Shown: positions 1-8,385 of the stretch, in pieces
Layout of the letters: every line of letters begins with the position of its first letter
Position numbering within the stretch: position 1 is the stretch's first letter
DNA from: Mycolicibacterium tusciae
GTDB lineage: Bacteria; Actinomycetota; Actinomycetes; Mycobacteriales; Mycobacteriaceae
Reading direction: 5' to 3'
NCBI RefSeq assembly: GCF_002086795.1
Contig: NZ_MVIM01000022.1
Location: 34,926 to 98,925 of the forward strand
DNA: 64,000 nucleotides
Made by a program: the position numbers and the translations under genes
The notes under the pieces: generated by a model
The model's database searches: none
Seen by the model: the letters and a program-made list of their open reading frames with translations, nothing else
Told to the model about the DNA's origin: nothing

Positions 1-30
1 CAATCGCGCGCCCAACTGATTGGAGAACAG

Positions 31-258
31 ATGATCCCACGAAGAGCAGCAGCCAGCCTCGCCACGATGGCCGTACTGACATGTGCGCCTCTACTTTTCG
101 GCACGGCTACCGCCACCGCAGATCCCGGAATCGGTTGGGGTGCACCAGGCCCCGGCCTCCTACCCGGTCCGGGTCGCGGAGGCTTGGGCGGGCCGGCGTC
201 CGGACTCGGACTGCTACCCGGACTTGGCTTCGGAGCACCAGGACCGGGGGTGTTCTGA
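31..258 (+). CDS. Small secreted Gly/Pro-rich protein
   Basis: A 75-residue protein of unknown function. Residues 1-30 form a classical Sec signal peptide: Arg-Arg after the Met, a hydrophobic core, and an ATATA-DP cleavage region. The mature part (about 45 residues) is almost entirely Gly, Pro, Leu and Ala in LLPG/GAPGPG-type repeats with no Cys, so it is probably extended rather than globular. A GGAGA ribosome site lies 6 nt before the ATG. Its TGA overlaps the ATG of the next gene (ATGA), so the two are translationally coupled. The hemophore-like partner suggests a cell-envelope or heme-related role, but that is inference only. Confidence 0.7.
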   Translation: MIPRRAAASLATMAVLTCAPLLFGTATATADPGIGWGAPGPGLLPGPGRGGLGGPASGLGLLPGLGFGAPGPGVF

Positions 259-623
259 TGCCACGCGTGATTCTCGGCGTGCTCGGGCTAGCGGGCGCCC
301 TATCGCTGATGACGGCGGGGCCTGCCTTGGCGCAGGCCGCCGGGCCGCTCATCGAAACCACTTGTAGCTACACGCAGATCGAGGCAGCCCTGCAGGTCGA
401 GGCACCCGAGGCATCGGGGCGACTGGCCGAACGCCCCGACGCGCAGGCGAAGATCCAGGAACTCCTGGCGCTGCCGATCGACCAACGACGGCAGCGGGTG
501 AAGTCCTTCATGGACCGCAATCCAGATGTGGCGTCGATGATTGCGCAGAAGCGCAATACGCCCGAGGGACAGGACAAGCTGATGAAGATGCAGCGCATCG
601 CTGACACGTGTCACAACTACTGA
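258..623 (+). CDS. Hemophore-related secreted protein
   Basis: A 121-residue secreted protein. It has a signal peptide ending around ALAQA (residue 26), then a short helical domain with two Cys (in TTCSYT and near the C-terminus, DTCHNY) and a central stretch ending in MDRNPDVASMI. Length, Cys placement and helix pattern fit the mycobacterial hemophore-related family (Rv0203-like heme-binding proteins), which scavenge or carry heme in the periplasm or outside the cell. The start overlaps the stop of the preceding gene by ATGA. The stop overlaps the 3' end of the convergent histidine kinase gene by 7 bp. Heme binding is a family-level inference. Confidence 0.7.
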   Translation: MPRVILGVLGLAGALSLMTAGPALAQAAGPLIETTCSYTQIEAALQVEAPEASGRLAERPDAQAKIQELLALPIDQRRQRVKSFMDRNPDVASMIAQKRNTPEGQDKLMKMQRIADTCHNY

Positions 624-1780
624 TCGCTCGACCCGACAAACGTGACGGTGAGCCCGCCATCCGGGCGGGCCACCGCACGTACCTCACCGCCGTGCGCGGT
701 GGCGATCGACCGCACGATCGACAGGCCCAGTCCGGCCCCTCGACTCGTCGGGCCGCCGTCAGAGGTTCGGTCGCTGACGCTCAAGCGATGAAAGGGCTCG
801 AATATCCCGTCGACTGCAGACTGCGGAATCACCGATCCCGAGTTTTCGACCGACAGCCGGCTTACTCCGTCATCGTTCGACACCGACACGATCGCCCACC
901 CAGCTTCAGCGCGGTTGTACCGGATCGCGTTGTCGATCAGGTTCCCCACCAAGCGCTCAAGCAGATCCGGATCGCCGCTGATATAGGAGGGGGCGAGCCT
1001 CGTGATGACCTCGACGCCCGACTCCGCCGCGGCGGTCTCCGACAGGGCGACCGCCCGGCGTGCGATGTCGGCGAGATCGACCCGCACGCGGCGGGCGAGC
1101 TGTTGCTGACTGCTCGCCAGCACCAGCAGGCCGTCGATGAGCCGCTCATGACGGCGATTGACGTCCAGCAACGTAGCTCCCAGTCGGCGCGTCGACTCGG
1201 GGGCGTCGGGGTCGTCGATGGCCACCTCGATCAGGGTGCGGTTGATCGTCAGCGGGGTCCGCAGTTCGTGCGACGCGTTGGCGACGAAGCGACGTTGACC
1301 GTCGAAAGCATGATCCAGGCGCTCCAGCATCGCGTCGAACGTGTCTGCGAGGTCTTTGATCTCGTCGTCGGGCCCGTCGAGCCCGATCCTTTCGTGCAGG
1401 CTGCGATCCGCCACTCGCCTTGCTGTGGTGGTGATCTGATGCAGTGGTTGCAGTGCGCGACCGGCCAGCAGCCACCCGAATCCGCCCGCCGCCAAGCCGA
1501 CGACACCCAACGACACGAAGGACCACGTCAGCATTCCGCGTTTGATGTCCTCGCGTTGTTGTTCCGCCTGCGCGGCGAAGGCGGACACCAGATTCTCGGC
1601 AACAGGAAACTCCCGGAGCCCGCGTTCGGCCAGAAACTGCTTCACCAAATTCTGTGCACCGGCTCCAGGGCGACGGTCCATCGACTGGTCCAGGTAGAAG
1701 TACATCAGCGCGATCAGCACCGCTCCGGCGATGAAGAAGGCCGTCGCGTACAGCACTGTGAGGCGCACCCTGATGGTCAT
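617..1780 (-). CDS. Sensor histidine kinase (OmpR-type system)
   Basis: A 387-residue membrane histidine kinase. TM1 is near residues 8-30, followed by a short extracytoplasmic loop of about 55 residues and TM2 near 86-108. A HAMP domain (about 108-160) precedes the phosphoacceptor motif ASHELRTPLT with His171, then an ATP-binding domain with an N-box (LIDNAIRYN) and G-box (GAGLGLSIV). The chosen ATG makes ATGA with the stop of the regulator gene upstream, so the pair is coupled. Its signal is unknown. The neighbouring divergent esterase and the convergent hemophore genes are possible targets. Confidence 0.9.
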   Translation of the reverse strand: MTIRVRLTVLYATAFFIAGAVLIALMYFYLDQSMDRRPGAGAQNLVKQFLAERGLREFPVAENLVSAFAAQAEQQREDIKRGMLTWSFVSLGVVGLAAGGFGWLLAGRALQPLHQITTTARRVADRSLHERIGLDGPDDEIKDLADTFDAMLERLDHAFDGQRRFVANASHELRTPLTINRTLIEVAIDDPDAPESTRRLGATLLDVNRRHERLIDGLLVLASSQQQLARRVRVDLADIARRAVALSETAAAESGVEVITRLAPSYISGDPDLLERLVGNLIDNAIRYNRAEAGWAIVSVSNDDGVSRLSVENSGSVIPQSAVDGIFEPFHRLSVSDRTSDGGPTSRGAGLGLSIVRSIATAHGGEVRAVARPDGGLTVTFVGSSDQ

Positions 1781-2433
1781 GGGATGCGATACCCCACACC
1801 GGCCTCGGTTTCGATCACGTGCGGCTCGCCAAGCTTTCGGCGCACCATCATGATCGTGTAGCGGACGACGCCGGTAAACGGATCGATATGTTCGTCCCAC
1901 GCTTTTTCCAACAGATGCTCGGCAGATACCACGCCTCCCTCAGCACGCAACAACTCAGCTAGCACCGCAAACTCCTTGGGTGTCAACGAAATCGGTCTCT
2001 CCTCGCGCGACACTGTGCGCCGATGCGGATCTAGTCGGATACCGGCTCGTTCCAGCACCGGAGAGACCGCGGGCCGCGACCGCCGACACAGGGCATGAAC
2101 GCGTGCCACGAGTTCAGCGAACTCGAAGGGTTTGGTGAGGTAGTCGTCGGCGCCGAGCTGTAGGCCCCTAACCCGCTCAACGACAGCCGTGGCCGCCGTC
2201 AGCATCAGGATTCTGGCCGTCGCGCCAGAATCGGTCAGTTGAGCACATACGAAATCGCCGGAGACGGTCGGAAGATCGCGATCCAACACGATGACGTCAT
2301 AGTCGTTGACTGCCGCCCGTTCGAGAGCGGCGTCACCGTCGTAGGCCACATCCACAGCGATCGCGTGGCGGCGCAGCCCAGCCGCGATGGCGTCGGCCAG
2401 CAGCTGCTCATCCTCGACAACCAGAACGCGCAT
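1777..2433 (-). CDS. OmpR/PhoB-family response regulator
   Basis: A 218-residue DNA-binding response regulator, the partner of the adjacent kinase. The receiver domain shows the acidic pocket (VVEDE), phosphoacceptor Asp51 in IVLDRDLP, and the conserved Lys in YLTKPF. The C-terminal half (about 125-218) is a winged-helix effector domain with the usual ISLTPKEFAVL strand and RYTIMMVRRKLG recognition helix. The ATG directly before RVLVVEDE was chosen; a GTG five codons upstream is possible. It is divergent from the esterase gene with about 80 bp between them. Confidence 0.9.
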   Translation of the reverse strand: MRVLVVEDEQLLADAIAAGLRRHAIAVDVAYDGDAALERAAVNDYDVIVLDRDLPTVSGDFVCAQLTDSGATARILMLTAATAVVERVRGLQLGADDYLTKPFEFAELVARVHALCRRSRPAVSPVLERAGIRLDPHRRTVSREERPISLTPKEFAVLAELLRAEGGVVSAEHLLEKAWDEHIDPFTGVVRYTIMMVRRKLGEPHVIETEAGVGYRIP

Positions 2434-2511
2434 ACCAATATGGTGCACGTCAGACGCGTTAGGTCGCTGTTAGGTGCATGCCCGCAGCTTGCTCACAGCG
2501 GAGCACAAGGA

Positions 2512-3882
2512 TTGGCAGTCACTCTTGTGGCCGTGACGCTCCGCGACCTGCTGCGCCACCATTTGTCGCTGCTGCATGGCTGGATTCCGATAACGGTCCA
2601 GGTCCTGGCCGGCATCGCACTGGTGGCGGCCATCTGCTGGGGTATCCGACGTTGGCGATACGTATGGGTGCCGTGGGCGGTGCTGTGCGGGGTGGCCCTG
2701 ACCGCGGCCGCCTACTGGTATGTCGAATCAGAAGGCCTCGCGGGAAATCCCGCACCCGACGGGCTCTGGGTGTGGATCGGGCTGACGGGAACCGCGGCCG
2801 GCGTGCTGGTGGCGGGCTGGCGCGGTGCGCAGTGGTGGCGACGTGCGGTGGCGGCCTCAGCGGTGCCGCTGTGCCTCTTGTGTGCAGCGTTTTCGCTCAA
2901 CCTGTGGACCGGGTACTTCCCCACCGTCCAGACAGCGTGGAATCAGCTCACCGCGGGTCCGCTGCCTGATCAGACAGATCAGGTGACCGTACTGGCGTTG
3001 CAGCACCACCACCAGATTCCCGCGAAAGGCACCGTGGTACCGGTTCAGATCGGAGACGGGGCGTCAGGTTTCAAGCATCGCGACGAACTCGTCTACCTGC
3101 CCCCGGCCTGGTATGCCACCGACCCTCCACCACCCATGCCGACGATCATGATGATCGGCGGCGAGTTCAACACCCCCGCCGACTGGGTACGAATCGGCAA
3201 CGCGGTGACCGTCGCGGACGACTTTGCAGCGGCCCACGGCGGAAGTGCGCCGGTGCTCGTCTTCGTCGACGCAGGCGGCACGTTCAACAACGACACGGAG
3301 TGCGTCAACGGCAGCCGCGGCAATGTCGCCGACCACCTCACTAAAGACGTTGTCCCGTTTATGGTTTCGAAGTTCGGTGTGAGCGCCCACCGGGACAACT
3401 GGGGCGTGGTGGGCTGGTCGATGGGCGGTACGTGCGCCGTCGACCTGGCTGTCATGCATCCCGACATGTTCGGCGCGTTCGAGGACATCGCCGGCGACAT
3501 CGCCCCCAACTCGGGGACGAAAGACGAGACCATCTCACGGCTGTTCGGCGGGAACGCCGCGGCCTACGCGTCCTTCGATCCCACCACCGTCATCACGCGA
3601 CACGGACGCTACGACGGTGTGGCCGGCTGGTTCGCCGTGAACAGCGAAGCGGCCCCGGCGCAGAGTTCGGCAGCGAACTCGCTGTGCTCACTGGGCAACG
3701 CCAACGGGGTCGGCTGCGCGGTCGTCGTGCAAACCGGTAAGCACGACTGGACCTTCGCATCACAGGCCTTCGCGACCGCACTGCCCTGGATGGCCGGTCA
3801 ACTCCTCACCCCCGGCGCTCCGCATGTGCCGTTGCCCGCACCACCTCCACCTCCGCCGATCATTCAGGTGGCCGCCAGGTAG
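2512..3882 (+). CDS. Membrane-anchored esterase-family alpha/beta hydrolase
   Basis: About 456 residues. The N-terminal 130 residues hold three to four hydrophobic helices, and the rest is an exported alpha/beta-hydrolase domain of the esterase D/antigen 85 type. The nucleophile elbow is GWSMGG (Ser303 with this start). A downstream KHDW provides a plausible catalytic His, and a Pro-rich tail follows. Antigen-85-like proteins handle mycolates or other acyl esters in the envelope, but the substrate here cannot be read. The start is uncertain: TTG 2512 has GGAG 8 nt upstream, while GTG 2527 and GTG 2533 are alternatives. The open frame runs further upstream but would overlap the divergent regulator. 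Confidence 0.75.
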   Translation: MAVTLVAVTLRDLLRHHLSLLHGWIPITVQVLAGIALVAAICWGIRRWRYVWVPWAVLCGVALTAAAYWYVESEGLAGNPAPDGLWVWIGLTGTAAGVLVAGWRGAQWWRRAVAASAVPLCLLCAAFSLNLWTGYFPTVQTAWNQLTAGPLPDQTDQVTVLALQHHHQIPAKGTVVPVQIGDGASGFKHRDELVYLPPAWYATDPPPPMPTIMMIGGEFNTPADWVRIGNAVTVADDFAAAHGGSAPVLVFVDAGGTFNNDTECVNGSRGNVADHLTKDVVPFMVSKFGVSAHRDNWGVVGWSMGGTCAVDLAVMHPDMFGAFEDIAGDIAPNSGTKDETISRLFGGNAAAYASFDPTTVITRHGRYDGVAGWFAVNSEAAPAQSSAANSLCSLGNANGVGCAVVVQTGKHDWTFASQAFATALPWMAGQLLTPGAPHVPLPAPPPPPPIIQVAAR

Positions 3883-3899
3883 CGGGTAGCGTGGACCGC

Positions 3900-4226
3900 A
3901 TGCCGGACGAACCAGCCCAGGAGCCGGAAGCCATCGTCGACGCCGTTGTCGAGCCCGATCCGGCGCCTCCGGCGGGTCCGGCGGGTCCGGCGACAACCCC
4001 CGCAGAACCCGCGGACACGGGCTACACCGCAGGCGGTGTCCCGACGTTCGATTCGGTGCGCGAGAAGATCGAGACCCGCTACGGCACGGCGATCGGCGCC
4101 GCGGAACTCGATGCCGAGACGCCGGAAGGCCGCACCGTCGAGGAGCAGTACGAAGCGCGGCAGCGTGCCGCGGCCGACCGGCTCGCGCAGATCCGTGAAT
4201 CCATGCGCAAACCTGAGTCTCAGTAG
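3900..4226 (+). CDS. Hypothetical acidic protein
   Basis: A 108-residue soluble protein with no recognised family. The first 45 residues are low-complexity and rich in Pro, Ala and Glu, including a PAGPAGPA repeat. The C-terminal 55 residues are charged and predicted helical (VEEQYEARQRAAADRLAQIRESM), possibly a short coiled coil. A GTG three codons earlier (3891) could also start it. It sits 8 bp after the esterase stop, so it may be co-transcribed. Its end overlaps the convergent gene by 7 bp. Confidence 0.55.
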   Translation: MPDEPAQEPEAIVDAVVEPDPAPPAGPAGPATTPAEPADTGYTAGGVPTFDSVREKIETRYGTAIGAAELDAETPEGRTVEEQYEARQRAAADRLAQIRESMRKPESQ

Positions 4227-5308
4227 TCGGATTCGGCGGCCAGGATCTCGGCGAGGTAGGCGTCGTCGGCCGGTGCGGCCAGCCGCGACCGCGCTAAGTC
4301 CCGAATCCGCTCGCGCGTCTGCGCCGACTCGCCGCCGCCGGCGCCGACCGTCAGCGTGGTCACGCGCCAATCATGGTCCCACGCCAACGATTCCGATATC
4401 GACTGCTGATCGGGGCCCACGACGGGGAACGCGGCACGGCCGTCGGCCCCGAGTGCTCCGTCACCTCCGAAAGCGCCGGAGCGCAGCCGTACCGGCACGC
4501 CATTGGGCGAGCCCAGTCCCGACAACTCCACGCGCACAGTTGCAGTCACCCCGTCGTCGGCAGACTCGACGCTCCAATTGACGGTGTTCTCGGCCGCGTC
4601 GAATACACCGGCGGGAACAGCGGACCAGTGCACTGAGCCAACTCCCGTTGCAATAGTCGCCGTCGACGTCCCTCCGCCATCCCCGCCCGCAGCCAGCGCG
4701 TAATCGTCCCTGCGACCGGATCGCGCAGGCGTGTCGAAGACTATGCCCACCTCGTCGGCGAGGTCGGTGCACTTCTCCACCAGCTCGACGACGCGCGGGT
4801 CACCCTCGTGGACATGGGCGTTGAGCGCGGCGACGTGCGACCGCAACACCTCGGCCACGTCCGAGTCGAAGGTGTCGTCGGAGAAGAAGTCCTCCGCGGC
4901 CACAGTGAGTATCGCGATCTCCGCATCCAGCAACGCCGCGTCGAGTGCCGCGATCCCATCACGCTGGCTCGCCGGCCACCACCGCCGCAACCAATGGCCG
5001 AACGCCAACCGCCGCAACGGGTCCAGCGAGCCGGGCAACACATCTACCCCCGCCAGGTCCACCGCCCGCGCATCGTCGGGTGGAGCGTGATCGACCGTGG
5101 ACGCGACCGCCCGATGTCCGTCTTCGCCCAGCACGCGCCACAGCCAGTCCGCCCTTGCGGGATCGGTGAACGTGATCTGCGGATCAGCGGACGGATCGTC
5201 GACGGTCCACGACAGCACCGCACCGCTGACCTCGAGTACGGCGTGCAGCGGAGAAGGTGCCGCGGAGGGTCCCGTACTCCACAGCCCGGAATCGGACATC
5301 AACTTCAT
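4220..5308 (-). CDS. Hypothetical protein, last gene of the CHAT-TPR cluster
   Basis: A 362-residue protein with no recognised domain, signal peptide or TM segment. Residues about 1-60 look beta-rich. The middle is helical and acidic (AEDFFSDDTFDSDVAEVL). After a Gly-rich linker near residue 200, the C-terminal part looks like a beta-sandwich followed by a helical tail. The start ATG overlaps the upstream gene's TGA (ATGA), so the two form a coupled pair. Two genes upstream on the same strand lie the CHAT and TPR proteins, so it may be a partner or substrate of the protease. That is inference. Confidence 0.7.
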   Translation of the reverse strand: MKLMSDSGLWSTGPSAAPSPLHAVLEVSGAVLSWTVDDPSADPQITFTDPARADWLWRVLGEDGHRAVASTVDHAPPDDARAVDLAGVDVLPGSLDPLRRLAFGHWLRRWWPASQRDGIAALDAALLDAEIAILTVAAEDFFSDDTFDSDVAEVLRSHVAALNAHVHEGDPRVVELVEKCTDLADEVGIVFDTPARSGRRDDYALAAGGDGGGTSTATIATGVGSVHWSAVPAGVFDAAENTVNWSVESADDGVTATVRVELSGLGSPNGVPVRLRSGAFGGDGALGADGRAAFPVVGPDQQSISESLAWDHDWRVTTLTVGAGGGESAQTRERIRDLARSRLAAPADDAYLAEILAAESDY

Positions 5309-6615
5309 CCGGCCACCTGCAATTCCAGCATCGTCTTGATGCGCTGCCGGTGGTCGAGACTCACCGACCGCGCGACGCCTTCCAACAGCGCGCGGACGTC
5401 GTCGACATCGGAACAGGGTTCCTGCCAGACGTCGCGGCCATGCAGGCGCGCCCACAGTCGGCTGAGATACGGTCGGGCGAACGCGGCGAGGTCGTCGATC
5501 ACCTGCTGCTGGCGAGGGTGGATCGGCCCGCTGTCGGCGAGATAGCGACGCGCGTGCAGCACGTACGCCTCCTTGCGCAGCCGGGCCTGGATCTGACGGG
5601 CGAGGTCATACCGGGTCATCGCGGTTTCGGACAGCGGCGCCAGGTCGACGGCGACCTCGATGCCGGCGACCAGCGTCGCCTGCTTGTCCTCGCCCATCAG
5701 CCCCCATGGCGCGCAGCACCGGTCGACCTCTTCCTCGCACAGCATCGGAACCTCTGGCAGTTCTTCGCGATCCATCGCACGACGAAGGGTTGCGCGTACC
5801 CGGTCGATCACCGACCGATTGAGCGGCCGTTCGCCGTCGTACCCACCGATGACCTCCGGCGGACCCTGCGGTTCCGCGGAGCTCAGGCCGAGCGCGACGA
5901 TCGACCACGGCAGCTGTGACCCGCGTTCATGCGCGGCGGCGCCGAGGTTGTATGGCGTGACATCGGCGATCAGCGCCTGCCACACCCGCTGCCGCGCCGC
6001 TGCGGCGCCGTGCGAATCGGCCGGGCCCAGCACCGTGGTCAACCCGGACAGGAAGGGACCGGTGATCTGGTTCCCGGGCCGAACGTCTTTCCAGCTGGAG
6101 CGCAGCTGGTCCGACAGTTCCGAGATGACGAGATGGTCCGACGAATAGGTGTTCAGCACTTCGATCGCGGTGCGGTCGCGGTCGGCATGGATCTCCCGCA
6201 GCACCGATTCGGCCTCGCCGGAATCAGCCTGTGCGGGTGCACCTTTCGTCACAGCAAGCTCGTAGCATACCGGGAAATACAACTCCTGGGCGTTACCGCT
6301 GGTGATCCGTAGCCGACGGCGCTCACGCTTGAGCAGCTCGAACCACGCTGCCGCCGCGCGCATCTGGGCGGCCTGGCCGACGATCGCATCATGCATGGCC
6401 TCGGCGACGTCGGCGGCGACGAACGGCGCCGAGAACTGGGTGTTGGAGCGCAACCGCAGCACCAACGGGTCGATGATGCGCTTCACGGTGCGCCGCAACG
6501 GGCCGCCGTCGTCACCGCTGAGCACCTCCACACCGGGCCCGATCGCGCGCCACGCGCGGTCGATCACCGCGCGCCGCGGATGGGCGACGGCGATGGCCGT
6601 CTCAGCAGTGCTCAT
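5305..6615 (-). CDS. Hypothetical helical protein, CHAT-TPR cluster
   Basis: A 436-residue, largely alpha-helical cytoplasmic protein without a recognised fold. Arg-rich helical stretches include FELLKRERRRLRI and RQIQARLRKEAYVLHARRYL. A motif with paired Cys (CEEEVDRCCAPWGLMGEDKQ) is the most distinctive sequence; I do not recognise it as a metal site. It is coupled to the downstream gene by a 4-bp overlap. It starts 72 bp from the divergent 153-aa gene and lies on the same strand as the CHAT/TPR genes. Function unknown. Confidence 0.7.
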   Translation of the reverse strand: MSTAETAIAVAHPRRAVIDRAWRAIGPGVEVLSGDDGGPLRRTVKRIIDPLVLRLRSNTQFSAPFVAADVAEAMHDAIVGQAAQMRAAAAWFELLKRERRRLRITSGNAQELYFPVCYELAVTKGAPAQADSGEAESVLREIHADRDRTAIEVLNTYSSDHLVISELSDQLRSSWKDVRPGNQITGPFLSGLTTVLGPADSHGAAAARQRVWQALIADVTPYNLGAAAHERGSQLPWSIVALGLSSAEPQGPPEVIGGYDGERPLNRSVIDRVRATLRRAMDREELPEVPMLCEEEVDRCCAPWGLMGEDKQATLVAGIEVAVDLAPLSETAMTRYDLARQIQARLRKEAYVLHARRYLADSGPIHPRQQQVIDDLAAFARPYLSRLWARLHGRDVWQEPCSDVDDVRALLEGVARSVSLDHRQRIKTMLELQVAG

Positions 6616-6687
6616 AGCAACAGGATAAGAGTCGGGTACCCGGCAAAGTTGGGTTCGGTAGCCGACGGAGTGTCAGAGCCTGGGGGC

Positions 6688-7149
6688 ATGTCCAGCGCGT
6701 ATTCGATCGCATTAGTCATGTTCCTGCTCGTCGCCACGGCTTTGGCCTACCTGATTCCCGACCGCGACGAGGTCGTCGCCCCTGAAGGCGGCGAAGCCGA
6801 CGAGCGCCTTGCCACCGCCGACGACATGGTGGCCATTCGAGCCGAGTTCGACCGCATGCTGGTTGCGAAAGGCCTGGTGACCGATGGTCAGATCGACCTG
6901 ATCCGACACGGCACCAAATCCCGCGCGGTGATCACCGGCATGCGGACCACCGGGCGCGCGCGGGAGGATTTCCGCGAAGTCGAGCTCGACGTGATGGTGC
7001 ATCGGCCCAGCGGCGGACAGTTCGCGGCTCACGAGATGGCACTCATTCCCGAAACGGCGATCACAAAGGTCTCGCCTGGCAGCGTCGTCGACACGTACTA
7101 CCGCTCCGAGGACGAGTCCGCGGTCGCCGTCTGTGTATCGCCGGCCTGA
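6688..7149 (+). CDS. Small membrane-anchored hypothetical protein
   Basis: A 153-residue protein with one N-terminal TM helix (residues 5-21) and a cytoplasmic domain. The domain carries a helical FDRMLVAKGLVTDG segment and a beta-rich unit around AVITGMRTTGR to ETAITKVSPGSVVDTYYR. I do not recognise a named family. It is the only plus-strand gene inside the CHAT-TPR cluster, divergent from the 436-aa gene and directly abutting the CHAT gene tail to tail (its TGA ends one base before that gene's stop). It could tether or sense for the module, or be an unrelated passenger. Confidence 0.7.
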   Translation: MSSAYSIALVMFLLVATALAYLIPDRDEVVAPEGGEADERLATADDMVAIRAEFDRMLVAKGLVTDGQIDLIRHGTKSRAVITGMRTTGRAREDFREVELDVMVHRPSGGQFAAHEMALIPETAITKVSPGSVVDTYYRSEDESAVAVCVSPA

Positions 7150-8385
7150 TCACCGGGCACCGTCGACCGCGAAAGTCGCCAACGCGGCCCAGTACAGCGG
7201 GCTCGCGGTCACATCACCGTCGGTCCAGCGGCGCATCCGTTCCCGTTGCCAGCTGTTGACCGCACGGCCGGCATCCTCGGCCTCGTGCGCGCGGTCGACG
7301 GCCAGGATCGCGTCAGACATCGGGTCGGCATCATTCGTCGGCGCGAACAGCCGGTAGCCCGCAGCCGTCGGCAGCGACCACAGCGTGGCCGTCACCAGCT
7401 CCGCGCCGCCGAGGATCATCGCCGCGACCAGCCCAGTCGCCTCGTCGAACCGATAGTCACCGCCGGACGCACAGGCCAGCAGGCCGACGCGTGGCGGAAC
7501 GGGAAGCCTCAGCGCCATGAGATCCGATGCGGTGAGCGGTCGTTCGTCGGCCAGGTGAAGCGCGGCCCGGTCAGCGTGTCCGACGTCGCCATCGGCCGCG
7601 GTCGCGTGGCCGACGTACAGCAGACGACTGGGCTGCTGTGCGAGCAGATCCTCGAGCCAGGCGCGGTCCGCGTCGGCACGCCGGAACAGGTCGACCGATG
7701 CCGCGACATCGGGAAGGACCTTCCGACCGTCCATCAGCTCGCCGAAGTGCTTGGCCAACAACGTATCCGGTGACGGACGCCCGAGTACGGACCCCAACGC
7801 CGAATCCGGCCGCTGACCGGGCACCCGGGGATCGAGCACCAGCACCGGCGGTCTGCCCTGCCGGCAGGCCCAGCCGGCGGGGTCGCGCGGCGAGTGCACG
7901 ATGTTCGGCGGAGCCGCCATCAGGACGTCGACCAGCTCGATGAGTCGGTGTCCGTCGTCACCGGGCATCGCGACGAGACCCCACGGGACCCGGGCCAGCC
8001 GCGCGCTGGGCGACACGAACAACACGGCGCGGGGTGACGCGACAGAGTCGAGAAGTAACTGCCAGGCGTCGGGGGCGATCAGCTGGGTGCCGAGAGTGCG
8101 GGCGATCGACATTTCGGTCGCGGACGACGCGAAGGCGCCCTTGGTGATTGCGCGTTCGAGGGCGTCGCGTCGGGTCTCGGTGTCGATCGGATCCGGCAAC
8201 GCGGCGGTCAACTCGTCAAGCGCGGCCTGTAACGCCACCTCCTCGAGGACCCACGTCACGGTCCTCGACGGCTCACCTACGACACGCAGGCTGACATACG
8301 TGGCGATTCCGACGTCGGCGAATCGCAGGACCAGCGTGGCGGTTTCGGGCTGGGATCCCCCTGGGGTCACGGCCACGTCGCCCAT
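7150..8385 (-). CDS. CHAT-domain (caspase-like) protease
   Basis: A 411-residue protein whose C-terminal 290 residues read as a CHAT domain, the clan CD protease family related to caspases and separase. The catalytic His is in LLYVGHAT (His260) and the catalytic Cys in LLACASGGD (Cys305). Other CHAT hallmarks are ARVPWGLVAMP, GAELVTATLWSLPT and a terminal SPLYWAALATFA. The first 115 residues are a separate alpha/beta region. The ATG at 8385 starts inside the TPR gene (19-bp overlap), implying one transcript. CHAT proteases in bacteria are usually switched on by a TPR or sensor partner and cut specific substrates, as in TPR-CHAT/Craspase systems. The target here is unknown. Confidence 0.85.
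   Translation of the reverse strand: MGDVAVTPGGSQPETATLVLRFADVGIATYVSLRVVGEPSRTVTWVLEEVALQAALDELTAALPDPIDTETRRDALERAITKGAFASSATEMSIARTLGTQLIAPDAWQLLLDSVASPRAVLFVSPSARLARVPWGLVAMPGDDGHRLIELVDVLMAAPPNIVHSPRDPAGWACRQGRPPVLVLDPRVPGQRPDSALGSVLGRPSPDTLLAKHFGELMDGRKVLPDVAASVDLFRRADADRAWLEDLLAQQPSRLLYVGHATAADGDVGHADRAALHLADERPLTASDLMALRLPVPPRVGLLACASGGDYRFDEATGLVAAMILGGAELVTATLWSLPTAAGYRLFAPTNDADPMSDAILAVDRAHEAEDAGRAVNSWQRERMRRWTDGDVTASPLYWAALATFAVDGAR

Noticed and set aside
2239..2511. Upstream extension of the esterase frame
   Set aside because: It would overlap the divergent response regulator gene and encodes a non-membrane N-terminus unlike the protein that follows.
3961..3992. GCGGGTCCG tandem repeat
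   Set aside because: A short coding repeat giving PAGPAG in a low-complexity protein, not a structural element.
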